64,000 nucleotides of DNA from CAYMRB01 sp964392615 (GTDB taxonomy: Bacteria > Planctomycetota > UBA8108): NCBI GenBank assembly GCA_964392615.1, contig CAYMRB010000002.1, positions 1 to 64,000 on the forward strand. The letters run 5' to 3'. The number at the start of each line of letters is the position of its first letter. Within the stretch, counting starts at the first letter, position 1. Below the pieces are notes generated by a model. It searched no databases, was not told the DNA's origin, and saw only the letters and a program-made list of their open reading frames with translations. This document shows positions 34,109 to 42,587 of the stretch, piece by piece. Position numbers and translations under genes: made by a program.

Positions 34109-37066
34109 ATGCTCAGAATCGGAACGGTCGTCGCGGCTCTCGTACTTCTTTGCGGGCCGACTTTGCCGGTTGCGGCGGGCCCGCCGAATGTCCTGCTGAT
34201 CGTCTCGGAGGACAACGGCCCGGAGCTCGGCTGCTACGGCGATCCCTACGCGCGTACGCCGATCCTCGACCAGCTCGCCGCCGAGGGCTGTCGCTTCGAA
34301 CGGGCGTTCGTGCCGTACTCGGTGTGCAGTCCGTCGCGCGCGTGCTTCCTGACCGGGCTCTATCCGCATCAGAACGGGCACCTGGGGCTGGCGACGCATC
34401 GCTTCGCGATGTACCGAGCGTTCGCGTCGATGCCGAGCTTGCTGAAGAAGGCCGGCTATCGCACGGGGCTCATCGGCAAGCTCCACGTCAACCCGGAGTC
34501 GGCGTTTCCATTCGACTTCCGAGCCATCCGGTCCGCGAACTTCAACAAGCGCAACGTCGTCGAGTATGCGAAGGCGGCGTCCGAGTTCTTCCGCGCCTCG
34601 GACGCGCCGTTCTTCCTGTCGATCAACTATCCCGACGCGCACTTTCCGCTCTTGCGCCAGCAGTTCGGCGTGCCGGCGACTCCGATCCGCGCCGAGAGCG
34701 TGCGGCCGCTGCCCTGGGTCGGCGCCGACTCCGAACGGCTGAGGAGGTTCACCGCCGACTACTACAACTGTCTGGCGCGTCTCGACGTCGGCGTCGGACT
34801 CTTGCTCGACGAGCTCGAGCGATGCGGCAAGGCGGCCGACACCCTCGTCATCTACATCGGCGATCACGGCGCGCAGTTCTCGCGTGGCAAGTGCTCTGTC
34901 TACGAGGCGGGGTTGCGCATTCCGATGATCGTGCGCTGGCCGGGACGCGCGCTGCCCGGTCGCGTGCGACGGGAGCTCGTCTCGACAGTCGACCTGCTGC
35001 CGACCGTGCTCGAGGCGACGGACCGTCCGGTCCCTGAGACGTTGTCCGGTCGCTCTCTCGTTCCCCTCCTGCGTGGAGAGATGCCGAGCTGGCGCGAGCA
35101 CATCTTCGCGGTGACGACCGGGGCAGCGCCCTCGATCTCGTTCGTGCAGCTCTCCGTGCGTGACGATCGCTACAAACTGATCTCGTCGCCCCAGGCCGGC
35201 CGGGAGAGCCTGTTCGCCGCGGCGTACGCGAGCCGCTTCAACGTCCACTTCGCGGCCGGAACGTCGGCCGAGGAGATTCGCGCCGCGTCGCCGGTCGTTC
35301 AGGACGCGTATCGACGATTTCTCCATCCGCCGCGGTACGAGCTCTACGACCTGCACGACGATCCGCACGAGTTCCTCGACCTCGCGCCCGACTCGAAGCA
35401 TGCGGCCGTGAAGAAGCGTCTGATCGCGACGCTCGAACGCTGGCAGAACGAGACCCGCGACCCGTTCGGTGACCCCGAGATGCTCGAGCTCTTCGTGCGC
35501 GAACAGGACGCTGCGCGGTCGACCGACTATCGACGAAAGAAGGGCTTCCGCTGGCAGCACATCGATCGATTCGCCGCGTGGCGCGACGGGCGGTCCGACA
35601 CTTCCACGCTGCGGCTCGGCCGTCCGTTCGGCAGCCATATGGTCGTGCAACGCGACAAGCCGATTGTCATTTGGGGGACGGCGGACGCCGGTCGCGAGTT
35701 GAGAGTACGGTTCGGCGTTCACGCCGCCCGCACGACCGCGGGCGCCGACGGAAGCTGGCGTGTCAAGCTCGACGCGCTGCCGGCGAGCTCGACGCCGCGT
35801 GAGCTCGTCGTCAGGTCTGGTGCCGAGGTCATGCGTCTCGAGGACGTTCTCGTCGGTGACGTCTGGCTCTGCGCGGGCCAGTCGAACATGCGTTTCACCG
35901 TGCGGCAGTCCGCAGGTGCCGCCGAGGCGATCGCTGCAGCGGCCGATCCCGAACTCCGCCTGCTGGACTATGCGGGGAGCATCTACCCGTCGCGACGCAA
36001 GTACCCGTTGGACGTCCTGCGACGCGTGACCGCGGAGAGCTACTACTCGACCCGCGGGTGGCAGCGTTGCTCACCCGACACGGTTCCGACGTTCTCGGCC
36101 GTCGCGTACACCTTCGGCGCGGCGCTGCGCCGCGAGCTCGGCGTGCCGATCGGGCTCGTGCACAATGCGGTCGGCGGCGTGCCGATGGAGGCGTACATTC
36201 CGGCCGAGTTCCTCGCGGGCGATCCACAGCTCGCGCCGCTCCTCGTGCACTGGTACGAGAACCCCGAGTATCCCGCGTGGTGTCGACAGCGCGGTGCCTT
36301 CAATCTGAGCGCGTGGCTCGCCGCGCCGGAGCCCCCCGCACCGCATCACCCGTTCGAGCCCGGATTCCTGTTCGATGCCGGCATGCGGCCGTTCGCGGCC
36401 TTTCCGCTGCGCGGCTTCACGTGGTATCAGGGCGAGTCGAACGCGACGGAAGACGGCGCTCGCGGCGCACCGGTGGCTGCCGCGGTGAACCGCCGCAAGT
36501 TGACGGCGCTCATCGAGAGCTGGCGTCGTGCGTGGGACGATCCGGAACTGCCGTTCCTGTTCGCTCAGCTGCCGGGGCTCGACCGTCCGTGGACGGTCTT
36601 CCGGGAGGTGCAGGCGCAGGTCGCGCGCGACACGAAGAACGTCCACATGGCGGTGACCATCGACGTCGGCCATCCGACGAACGTGCATCCGCGTCGCAAG
36701 AAGCCGGTGGGGGAGCGCCTCGCGCGTCTTGCCCTCGCCCATGTTCACGGCAAGGACATCGTCGCCGGCGGACCCGTGCTTCGGGCGCACGAAACCGTCG
36801 GCGCAGAGATCCGGGTGTCGTTCGACCAGGTCGGAGGAGGCCTGGCGTCACGGGACGGCCAGGCGTTGCGCGAGTTCACGATCGCGGGTGACGATCGAGT
36901 CTTCCACCCAGCGACCGCGGCGATTCGCGGCGACCGCGTCGTGGTGTCGAGCGCGAAGGTGCAGCGCCCCGTCGCGGTGCGCTACGCGTGGTGCAGCGAT
37001 CCGGACGTCAACCTCGTCAATGCCGAGCAGCTGCCGGCCGCACCGTTTCGGACGGACCCGTGGTAG
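34109..37066 (+). CDS. secreted sulfatase fused to sialate O-acetylesterase
   Basis: 985 residues from ATG 34109 with GGGGGGAG upstream; signal peptide at about 3-23. Sulfatase domain about 25-480: IVSEDNGPELGCYG metal ligands, formylglycine motif C-S-P-S-R at 73-77, LIGKLHV, IYIGDHGAQ. From about residue 500 a complete sialate O-acetylesterase follows: MVVQRDKPIVIWGTA, the Ser loop CAGQSNM (GQSNM at 590-594), GVPIGLVHNAVGG, FTWYQGESNA and a late VHPRRKKPVGERLA with the catalytic His. Both domains keep their active-site residues. The enzyme should remove sulfate and O-acetyl groups from extracellular glycans, preparing sialic acids for sialidases. It lies 13 bases downstream of the symporter fusion, in the same operon. 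Confidence 0.85.
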   Translation: MLRIGTVVAALVLLCGPTLPVAAGPPNVLLIVSEDNGPELGCYGDPYARTPILDQLAAEGCRFERAFVPYSVCSPSRACFLTGLYPHQNGHLGLATHRFAMYRAFASMPSLLKKAGYRTGLIGKLHVNPESAFPFDFRAIRSANFNKRNVVEYAKAASEFFRASDAPFFLSINYPDAHFPLLRQQFGVPATPIRAESVRPLPWVGADSERLRRFTADYYNCLARLDVGVGLLLDELERCGKAADTLVIYIGDHGAQFSRGKCSVYEAGLRIPMIVRWPGRALPGRVRRELVSTVDLLPTVLEATDRPVPETLSGRSLVPLLRGEMPSWREHIFAVTTGAAPSISFVQLSVRDDRYKLISSPQAGRESLFAAAYASRFNVHFAAGTSAEEIRAASPVVQDAYRRFLHPPRYELYDLHDDPHEFLDLAPDSKHAAVKKRLIATLERWQNETRDPFGDPEMLELFVREQDAARSTDYRRKKGFRWQHIDRFAAWRDGRSDTSTLRLGRPFGSHMVVQRDKPIVIWGTADAGRELRVRFGVHAARTTAGADGSWRVKLDALPASSTPRELVVRSGAEVMRLEDVLVGDVWLCAGQSNMRFTVRQSAGAAEAIAAAADPELRLLDYAGSIYPSRRKYPLDVLRRVTAESYYSTRGWQRCSPDTVPTFSAVAYTFGAALRRELGVPIGLVHNAVGGVPMEAYIPAEFLAGDPQLAPLLVHWYENPEYPAWCRQRGAFNLSAWLAAPEPPAPHHPFEPGFLFDAGMRPFAAFPLRGFTWYQGESNATEDGARGAPVAAAVNRRKLTALIESWRRAWDDPELPFLFAQLPGLDRPWTVFREVQAQVARDTKNVHMAVTIDVGHPTNVHPRRKKPVGERLARLALAHVHGKDIVAGGPVLRAHETVGAEIRVSFDQVGGGLASRDGQALREFTIAGDDRVFHPATAAIRGDRVVVSSAKVQRPVAVRYAWCSDPDVNLVNAEQLPAAPFRTDPW

Positions 37067-37126
37067 CGAGCCAAGGCGATGGAGACACGTCTCTGCTTCC
37101 AAAGGACACCAACGAGGAAACCTGAC

Positions 37127-38392
37127 ATGATCCGCATCGTCCGACACCGTAATCTGTTGATCGCCGCTCTGATGTTCGGTCTCAACGCACCTGTCTCCAG
37201 CCAGGCGGATGCTCCGGCTGGATTCGACTTGCCGATTGTCGATCTGGACGCTCGTGAAGACCTTCGCACCGTCGTGGATCGTGAGAAAGGCCAGTACCTT
37301 GGCCATCCGACCACGCTGCTGCTACGAGACGGGCGTACGATACTGTGCGTCTACCCGAAGGGCCACGGCAGCGGCGCCGTCGTCTACAAGCGTTCGAAAG
37401 ACGGTGGCAAGACATGGTCCGAGCGCCTGCCGACCCCCAAGAGCTGGGCGACCAGCAAGGAGGTGCCCACGCTCTACGAGACGGTCGATGCGACAGGCTC
37501 GCGCCGCGTGTTGATGTTCAGCGGACACCAGAACCGCTACCGCCCGGGCCCGCCCAACCGCATGGCTGTCAGCGACGACGGCGGGCTGACTTGGGGCGAG
37601 CTCGAGCCTATCCCCAACCAGATCGGCAGATCTGTGGTCATGAGCGACCTGATCGCCGTGAAGGACACGCCGGGTCACTATATGGCCAGCTACCACATGG
37701 ACTGGCCTATCGACAGCGTGCGAACCTACCTTCTGTACACCTGCTTCACGGAAGACGGAGGCCTGACCTGGAGCGACCCGGTCACCATCCACTCCTCGCA
37801 GGACGACGACCTGGCCCTGTGCGAAGGCGGTTTCGTACGCGATGGCTCGACCATCGCCGTGCTGCTGCGGGAGAACAGTCGCACCGCCCCGTCACAGATC
37901 ATGTTCACCCGGGACGAGGGCCGCACTTGGACGAAGCCGCGTCCGTTGCCTCGCGCGTTGTGGGGTGATCGGCATCAGGTCGTAACGCTCAGAGATGGTC
38001 GGCTGCTGATCCAGTTCCGTGACTTCACGCCGAGGAGACGAAAGGGCAACCGGTCCAGCCCGACCGAGGGGGACTGGGCTGGCTGGGTGGGCACCTTCGA
38101 GGACTTGGTTCATGGACGGAAGGGGCAGTACCGGATCCGCGTGCGGGACAATCATCACGACTGGGATTGCGCATACCCGGCCATCGAGCAATTGCCCGAT
38201 GGGACTCTGGTCAGCACCACCTACGGCTCTTGGGACGCTGGCGAGTCTCCCTACATCCTGAGTTACCGCTTCACCATCGATCAGCTGGACGCATTGGCAA
38301 AGCGGATCAACACCAAGGGGCAGCCTGCCGTACGCAATTACTTTCGTGGCAAGATGAATCTCTACACAGGCCACGCCCGACCGGGGCGGTAG
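37127..38392 (+). CDS. secreted sialidase-family protein lacking the canonical RIP arginine
   Basis: 421 residues from ATG 37127 (GAGGAAA upstream), with signal peptide to about residue 28 (APVSSQADA). A six-bladed propeller is indicated by four Asp boxes: SKDGGKTW, SDDGGLTW, TEDGGLTW and TRDEGRTW. The first strand reads QYLGHPTTLLL where catalytically proven sialidases have Y-R-I-P, so the first triad arginine is absent. It may therefore be a divergent hydrolase or a binding protein. Codon choice looks different from its neighbours, with more ACC/GCC/CTG and fewer GCG/CCG/CGC-rich runs and a lower-GC N-terminal part, which may mean later acquisition. It is the last gene of the rightward operon, 60 bases after the sulfatase-esterase gene. 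Confidence 0.72.
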   Translation: MIRIVRHRNLLIAALMFGLNAPVSSQADAPAGFDLPIVDLDAREDLRTVVDREKGQYLGHPTTLLLRDGRTILCVYPKGHGSGAVVYKRSKDGGKTWSERLPTPKSWATSKEVPTLYETVDATGSRRVLMFSGHQNRYRPGPPNRMAVSDDGGLTWGELEPIPNQIGRSVVMSDLIAVKDTPGHYMASYHMDWPIDSVRTYLLYTCFTEDGGLTWSDPVTIHSSQDDDLALCEGGFVRDGSTIAVLLRENSRTAPSQIMFTRDEGRTWTKPRPLPRALWGDRHQVVTLRDGRLLIQFRDFTPRRRKGNRSSPTEGDWAGWVGTFEDLVHGRKGQYRIRVRDNHHDWDCAYPAIEQLPDGTLVSTTYGSWDAGESPYILSYRFTIDQLDALAKRINTKGQPAVRNYFRGKMNLYTGHARPGR

Positions 38393-38428
38393 CAAGGCGG
38401 GACCGCCGCGACGGTTTCCCACGGCGAT

Positions 38429-38510
38429 CAGCCGTTCAAAAGGCAATTCGGCGCGATGGCGGCGCGACCGGCATCGAGTGCCTACGCGTTCGAGCGAGCT
38501 TGAAACTCTG
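38429..38510 (+). repeat. dispersed intergenic repeat, copy C (diverged)
   Basis: The first 35 bases (CAGCCGTTCAAAAGGCAATTCGGCGCGATGGCGGC) match the start of copy A closely; only short runs shared with the end of copy A can be seen further right (CTACGCGTTCGAG against CTTCGTTGTCGGG, then GAAACT against GAAATG). It lies in the 182-base gap before the PQQ-propeller gene. Nothing else was recognised in that gap. Confidence 0.4.
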
Positions 38511-38574
38511 GCGACGTCGGGGTAGCGTCGTTGGCGTGATCACGAAGCCTGCGGAGCTTCCGCGGGGGGCTATC

Positions 38575-40080
38575 ATGCGGAGACGGTGCGTCATGTCGAA
38601 GTGGCTGTGGATTCCCCTCTGTCTCGCGATGACGGCTGCGACGTGCTCGCCGGCGCCGGTGGCTGCACAGGAGGAGCGCGGGGAGGCGACCTATCGCCGC
38701 TTCACGAATCGCGAGGGACGCACGTTGCGGGCGCGTATCGTGAGTGTCGACGGCGACCGCGTGACCGTCGAACGGCGATCCGGGCGGCGATCGACGTATC
38801 GCATCGCGGTCTTCTCCGCGGCCGACCAGGCCTACATTCGCGAGTTTGCCGGTCGGGGCAAGCCCGCGTCGAAGACCTCGAAGTCTGCCGGGTGGTCTCG
38901 GTTCCGCGGCCCCGAGGGCATGGGGGTCTCCGGCGCGACCGACCTTCCTCTCGAGTGGGACGCGGAGACCAACATCGCATGGCAGACTCCGCTTCCCGGC
39001 GCCGGCGCGTCGAGTCCGATCACGTACGGCGATCGCGTCTACATCACGTGCTACACCGGGTTCTTCGTTCCCGGTCAATCGGGAGGGAGCCAGGAGGATC
39101 TGAAGAGACACCTTCTCGCTGTGCGCCTCGCCGACGGCGAGATCATCTGGAACAAGGCGGTGCCGGCCAAGCTGCCCGAGGAGGAGCGCATTCGCGACCA
39201 CGGCTTCGCGGCCAGCTCGGTCATGGTGGACGCCAATCGCGTGTATGCGTTCTTCGGCAAGTCGGGAGTCATCGCGTTCGACCACGAAGGCGAGCAGCTC
39301 TGGCTCGCCGATGTGGGCTCGAGCACGAGCGGCTGGGGCTCGGCCGCGTCTCCGATCTTGCACGGCGGTTTGCTGTTCGTCAACGCGAGTGTCGAGAGCC
39401 AGTCGCTGGTGGCACTCGACCCCCGCACGGGCGACGAGAAGTGGCGGGCCGAGGGCATCCGCGAATCGTGGAACACGCCGCTCGTGGTCGACGCCAAGTC
39501 GGGACGCGAAGAGCTCATTATCGCCAGGGCGGGCCACGTGTTGGCCTTCGCACCGCAGACCGGCGAACAGCTGTGGTCGTGCAAGACGGACATCAAATGG
39601 TACATGGTTCCCAGTGCGGTCGCCTCTGACGGAATCGTGTACTGCATCGGCGGTCGCTCGGGAACGGCCGCGCTCGCGGTGCGCACCGGCGGCAGCGGCG
39701 ACGTGACCGACACGCATCGACTCTGGACGAGCAATAAGGGCTCGAATGTCTCGTCGCCGGTCTTCCTCGACGGGCACCTCTACTGGGCGCACGAGCAGCA
39801 AGGTATCGCGTACTGCGCCAAGGCGGATTCGGGCGAGATCGTGTACCAGGAGCGGCTGCCCCGCATCGGCCAGGTCTATACTTCGACCTTGCTCGCAGCC
39901 GGCCGGCTGTACTATGTCGGCCGCCGCGGCAGGACGGTCGTCCTGGCCGCCAAGCCCGAGTACGAGGAGCTCGCGGTCAACGACCTGTCCGACCGCAGCC
40001 TCTTCAACGGCAGCCCCGCGGTCGCGGGCAAGCACTTGCTGCTGCGATCCGACAAGTATCTGTACTGCATCGGCGAGTAG
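38575..40080 (+). CDS. secreted PQQ-like beta-propeller protein with N-terminal SHD1-like domain
   Basis: 501 residues from ATG 38575; ATG 38593 is an alternative. Signal peptide at about 7-32. Residues about 38-90 (YRRFTNREGRTLRARIVSVDGDRVTVERRSGR...AADQAYIREF) form an SHD1-like domain, common in Planctomycetota exported proteins. From about residue 105 an outer-membrane-assembly/PQQ type propeller follows: WSRFRGPEGMGVS, WQTPLPGAGASSPI, LLAVRLADGEIIWNKAVP, LVALDPRTGDEKWRAEGI, HVLAFAPQTGEQLWSC. No PQQ-dehydrogenase catalytic residues were recognised, so a scaffolding or binding role is likely. It converges on the double-esterase gene, the two stops being one base apart. Confidence 0.72.
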   Translation: MRRRCVMSKWLWIPLCLAMTAATCSPAPVAAQEERGEATYRRFTNREGRTLRARIVSVDGDRVTVERRSGRRSTYRIAVFSAADQAYIREFAGRGKPASKTSKSAGWSRFRGPEGMGVSGATDLPLEWDAETNIAWQTPLPGAGASSPITYGDRVYITCYTGFFVPGQSGGSQEDLKRHLLAVRLADGEIIWNKAVPAKLPEEERIRDHGFAASSVMVDANRVYAFFGKSGVIAFDHEGEQLWLADVGSSTSGWGSAASPILHGGLLFVNASVESQSLVALDPRTGDEKWRAEGIRESWNTPLVVDAKSGREELIIARAGHVLAFAPQTGEQLWSCKTDIKWYMVPSAVASDGIVYCIGGRSGTAALAVRTGGSGDVTDTHRLWTSNKGSNVSSPVFLDGHLYWAHEQQGIAYCAKADSGEIVYQERLPRIGQVYTSTLLAAGRLYYVGRRGRTVVLAAKPEYEELAVNDLSDRSLFNGSPAVAGKHLLLRSDKYLYCIGE

Positions 40081-40081
40081 G

Positions 40082-42568
40082 TCAGCAGTCAGCGTTGGTC
40101 GGCGTCGGCGGAGGACCGCCCATGAAGAGGAAGCCGAGCAGCGCGATCGCGTCGCTCACGTCGAGCGCTCCGTCGTGATTCGTGTCGGCGGCGTCGGCGC
40201 AGGCGATCGGTTCGCCGCCGTCGAAGAGCGCGAGAAGCACGAAGACCGCGTCGGAGATGTCGACCGCTCCGTCGCCGTTCCCGTCCCCGCGCAGGGCCGT
40301 CGCGACGGGCGGTGACCACGCTCCGGTCGTGTCGTACCGCACGTGGCGGATGTCGACTCGATAACCGTCTCCGAACGATCCTCGTGTGTAGTCGCCGAAG
40401 AGCAGGCGAGGGTCGTCTCGCGTCGAGTTGTAGCCCGCTCCAGCGGAGGGAGTCAGTCGAATGCCGTCGCGCCAGACGTGGTAGGCGCCAGCGGCTCTGA
40501 CGTGGGCGACGCGATAGTCGTGGAACGCACCGTCCTCGTTGTCGCCATGCTCGGCCTCGAACGTCGTCGAGCGAGTCGCTCGAGCGTGGATCTCGACGAG
40601 GATCAGATCGTCACCCGTTCCGAGCCATAGAGCGAAGCCCGCGGCGATGTCGTCGAAGCGCAGGCGGATCTCGACGGTCCAATCGCCGCCGTTCGCCGTG
40701 TTCCACGTCGTCGCGCCACCATCCGCTGTCGACGCCGTGCCGTTGAGCACCGCGTTGCCGGTGTCGGTCGTGTTGACGAGGCGCAGCGAGCCGTCGGCGT
40801 TCCGCGATAGCTCCACTCCGCCGTCGTCGGACCAGCCGTTCCGGTAGCTCGTGCCGTCCCAGATCGCGCCGGCGTCGAACTGACGTGTGAACGTCGCCGA
40901 GTCCCTCAGGGCGAGCATCGTGCCGTCACCGCGTGCCTCGACGTCCATGCCCAGCGCACGCGCGATCTCGCGAGCGATGTGACGCTCGCCGGCACCGTTC
41001 GGGTGGACGTCGTCGTAGGTCAACAAGTCGGCGTCGGTGCCGTCCGTCACCTCGACGTGCAGGACGGCCGAAGTCGCCGTCGACCACTCGGCGACAGCAG
41101 TCGCGAGGAGCGCGTTGTACGCATCGATTCTGTCGTTGAGCGCCGGAAAGGCGCGGTGGCCCGAGCCGACGTACGGCAGCGATGTCAGGTAGATCGTGCA
41201 GTGCGGGTTCGCGTCTTGGAGCTGCGACGTCATTGTTCGGACGTCCGCGAGCACCTGGTTCGGGAGGACCTCGACGATGTCGTTCGTGCCGATCATCACG
41301 ACGGCCGTGTCCGGCGTGTACGTCGTGCCGATGTTGCCCGTGTCGCTCGCGGAGGGGTCGGGGTAGGGGACCCAATTCCCCGCCGTGTCGACCTCGTACT
41401 GCGCGGTCTGGCCGGTCCAGTTCCGCAACGTTCCCTCGCCGCGGTTGTTGCCGCGCCGGCCGGATGGCAGTGGCAGCCGGCCCGATTCCCAGTAGGCGCG
41501 CCAGCCCCAGTGACCATCGTGGACGTTCGAGAACGCCCGCCCGCGGTAGTCGGGAGTCGACACGGCTCCGCGCGCATACGCGCCGGTCACCGAGCCGACG
41601 AACGTCCACGCAGCGCCATGATCCGCGAGGTGCTTGAAGAGCTCGTACCGATAGCTCGGGTGCCCGGCGCCTCCCTGCGTGATCGAATCGCCGATCACGA
41701 CGAGGTCGCCGTAATCGCGATCGACGACGCCGGCATCGATCAATGCCCATGCGAATCGCTGTCCGACGACCCGCTTCGCTTCCTTGTCGAAGTGGAGGTC
41801 GTCGTGCAGTCGCGACCGGAGATCGAGATTGTCGACATAGGTGATGGTCGGATCGGTTGCGGCCAGGGCCGATTGGCGGGAGCGGACGAGGTCCCGCGTC
41901 GCGCCGGCGGCGGCGATGCCCCCGATGACGACGTGCATGCCCGTCGCTCGCGGTAGATCGGCTCGCAGGTTCGCCGCCAGCGCGGCAAGACGGTCGCCGG
42001 CGAGAGAGGCTTCGGAGGCGCTATCGCTCTCGCCCTGAAGATACAGGCAGCCGACGATCTCGAACGTGTGTCCGTCCGCGATCAACGCGGCCGTCGCGCG
42101 CTCTACCGTCGCGATGATCTCGTCGTACATGTGGCCGCCCGTCGACCGCGACCAGTGTGCGTTGCCGCCGCCGCCGCGACTGACCTTGATGATGCCGAAG
42201 TCGCGCACTCCGGACCGGTACAGCGTGCGCGCACAGCCGAACTCGGGGCCCCAATGCGTCGCGCTGCCGGGATAGAAACCTCCCTGCTGCTCGCGCAACG
42301 TCGTGAACGCGCCGCCAGAGTCACCGATCGTCGTCGACGCGTTCGCGACGTTGCGCCAGAAGAACCAGACCTTGGCGTCCACCGGATCGACTCCGGGTGA
42401 CGGATCGGGCTGGTTCGGCTCGTTTGTCGTCCCGAGGGAGTTCGACTGTCCGGTCAGGAGGAACAGGCGGTAGTGCTCGGCGCGGGCGAGCCGGACAGGC
42501 GTCGCAACGAGCGCGAGGGCAGCGAGGACGACGCCGACGGCGCGAGTGGTGCAGCGCGAAGCGTTCAT
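40082..42568 (-). CDS. secreted double esterase (SASA-type acetylesterase + SGNH/GDSL hydrolase) with LamG-like and dockerin-like domains
   Basis: 828 residues; signal peptide to about residue 30. Domain 1 (30-280) is a sialate-O-acetylesterase-type carbohydrate esterase: LLTGQSNSLG (Ser loop at 39-44), CLYLQGESDS and DDLHFD with His259. Domain 2 (287-540) is a separate SGNH hydrolase: VIGDSITQGG (293 on), VMIGTNDIVE and DDVHPNGAG with the catalytic Asp/His pair. About 590-765 is a concanavalin-like module related to those in the giant proteins downstream. Residues 770-828 are two EF-hand-like repeats (GDGNGDGAVDISDAV, DTNHDGALDVSDAI) of dockerin type. It probably deacetylates sialic acids or other glycans outside the cell. 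It follows the tandem sialidase gene by 19 bases, ending that operon. Confidence 0.82.
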   Translation of the reverse strand: MNASRCTTRAVGVVLAALALVATPVRLARAEHYRLFLLTGQSNSLGTTNEPNQPDPSPGVDPVDAKVWFFWRNVANASTTIGDSGGAFTTLREQQGGFYPGSATHWGPEFGCARTLYRSGVRDFGIIKVSRGGGGNAHWSRSTGGHMYDEIIATVERATAALIADGHTFEIVGCLYLQGESDSASEASLAGDRLAALAANLRADLPRATGMHVVIGGIAAAGATRDLVRSRQSALAATDPTITYVDNLDLRSRLHDDLHFDKEAKRVVGQRFAWALIDAGVVDRDYGDLVVIGDSITQGGAGHPSYRYELFKHLADHGAAWTFVGSVTGAYARGAVSTPDYRGRAFSNVHDGHWGWRAYWESGRLPLPSGRRGNNRGEGTLRNWTGQTAQYEVDTAGNWVPYPDPSASDTGNIGTTYTPDTAVVMIGTNDIVEVLPNQVLADVRTMTSQLQDANPHCTIYLTSLPYVGSGHRAFPALNDRIDAYNALLATAVAEWSTATSAVLHVEVTDGTDADLLTYDDVHPNGAGERHIAREIARALGMDVEARGDGTMLALRDSATFTRQFDAGAIWDGTSYRNGWSDDGGVELSRNADGSLRLVNTTDTGNAVLNGTASTADGGATTWNTANGGDWTVEIRLRFDDIAAGFALWLGTGDDLILVEIHARATRSTTFEAEHGDNEDGAFHDYRVAHVRAAGAYHVWRDGIRLTPSAGAGYNSTRDDPRLLFGDYTRGSFGDGYRVDIRHVRYDTTGAWSPPVATALRGDGNGDGAVDISDAVFVLLALFDGGEPIACADAADTNHDGALDVSDAIALLGFLFMGGPPPTPTNADC

Positions 42569-42587
42569 GGTCGTCTGTGGCTTCGAG

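Noticed and set aside
38167..38574. Upstream in-frame extension of the PQQ-propeller gene
   Set aside because: It overlaps the end of the sialidase-like gene and a repeat copy, lacks domain content, and the ATG at 38575 starts a proper signal peptide.
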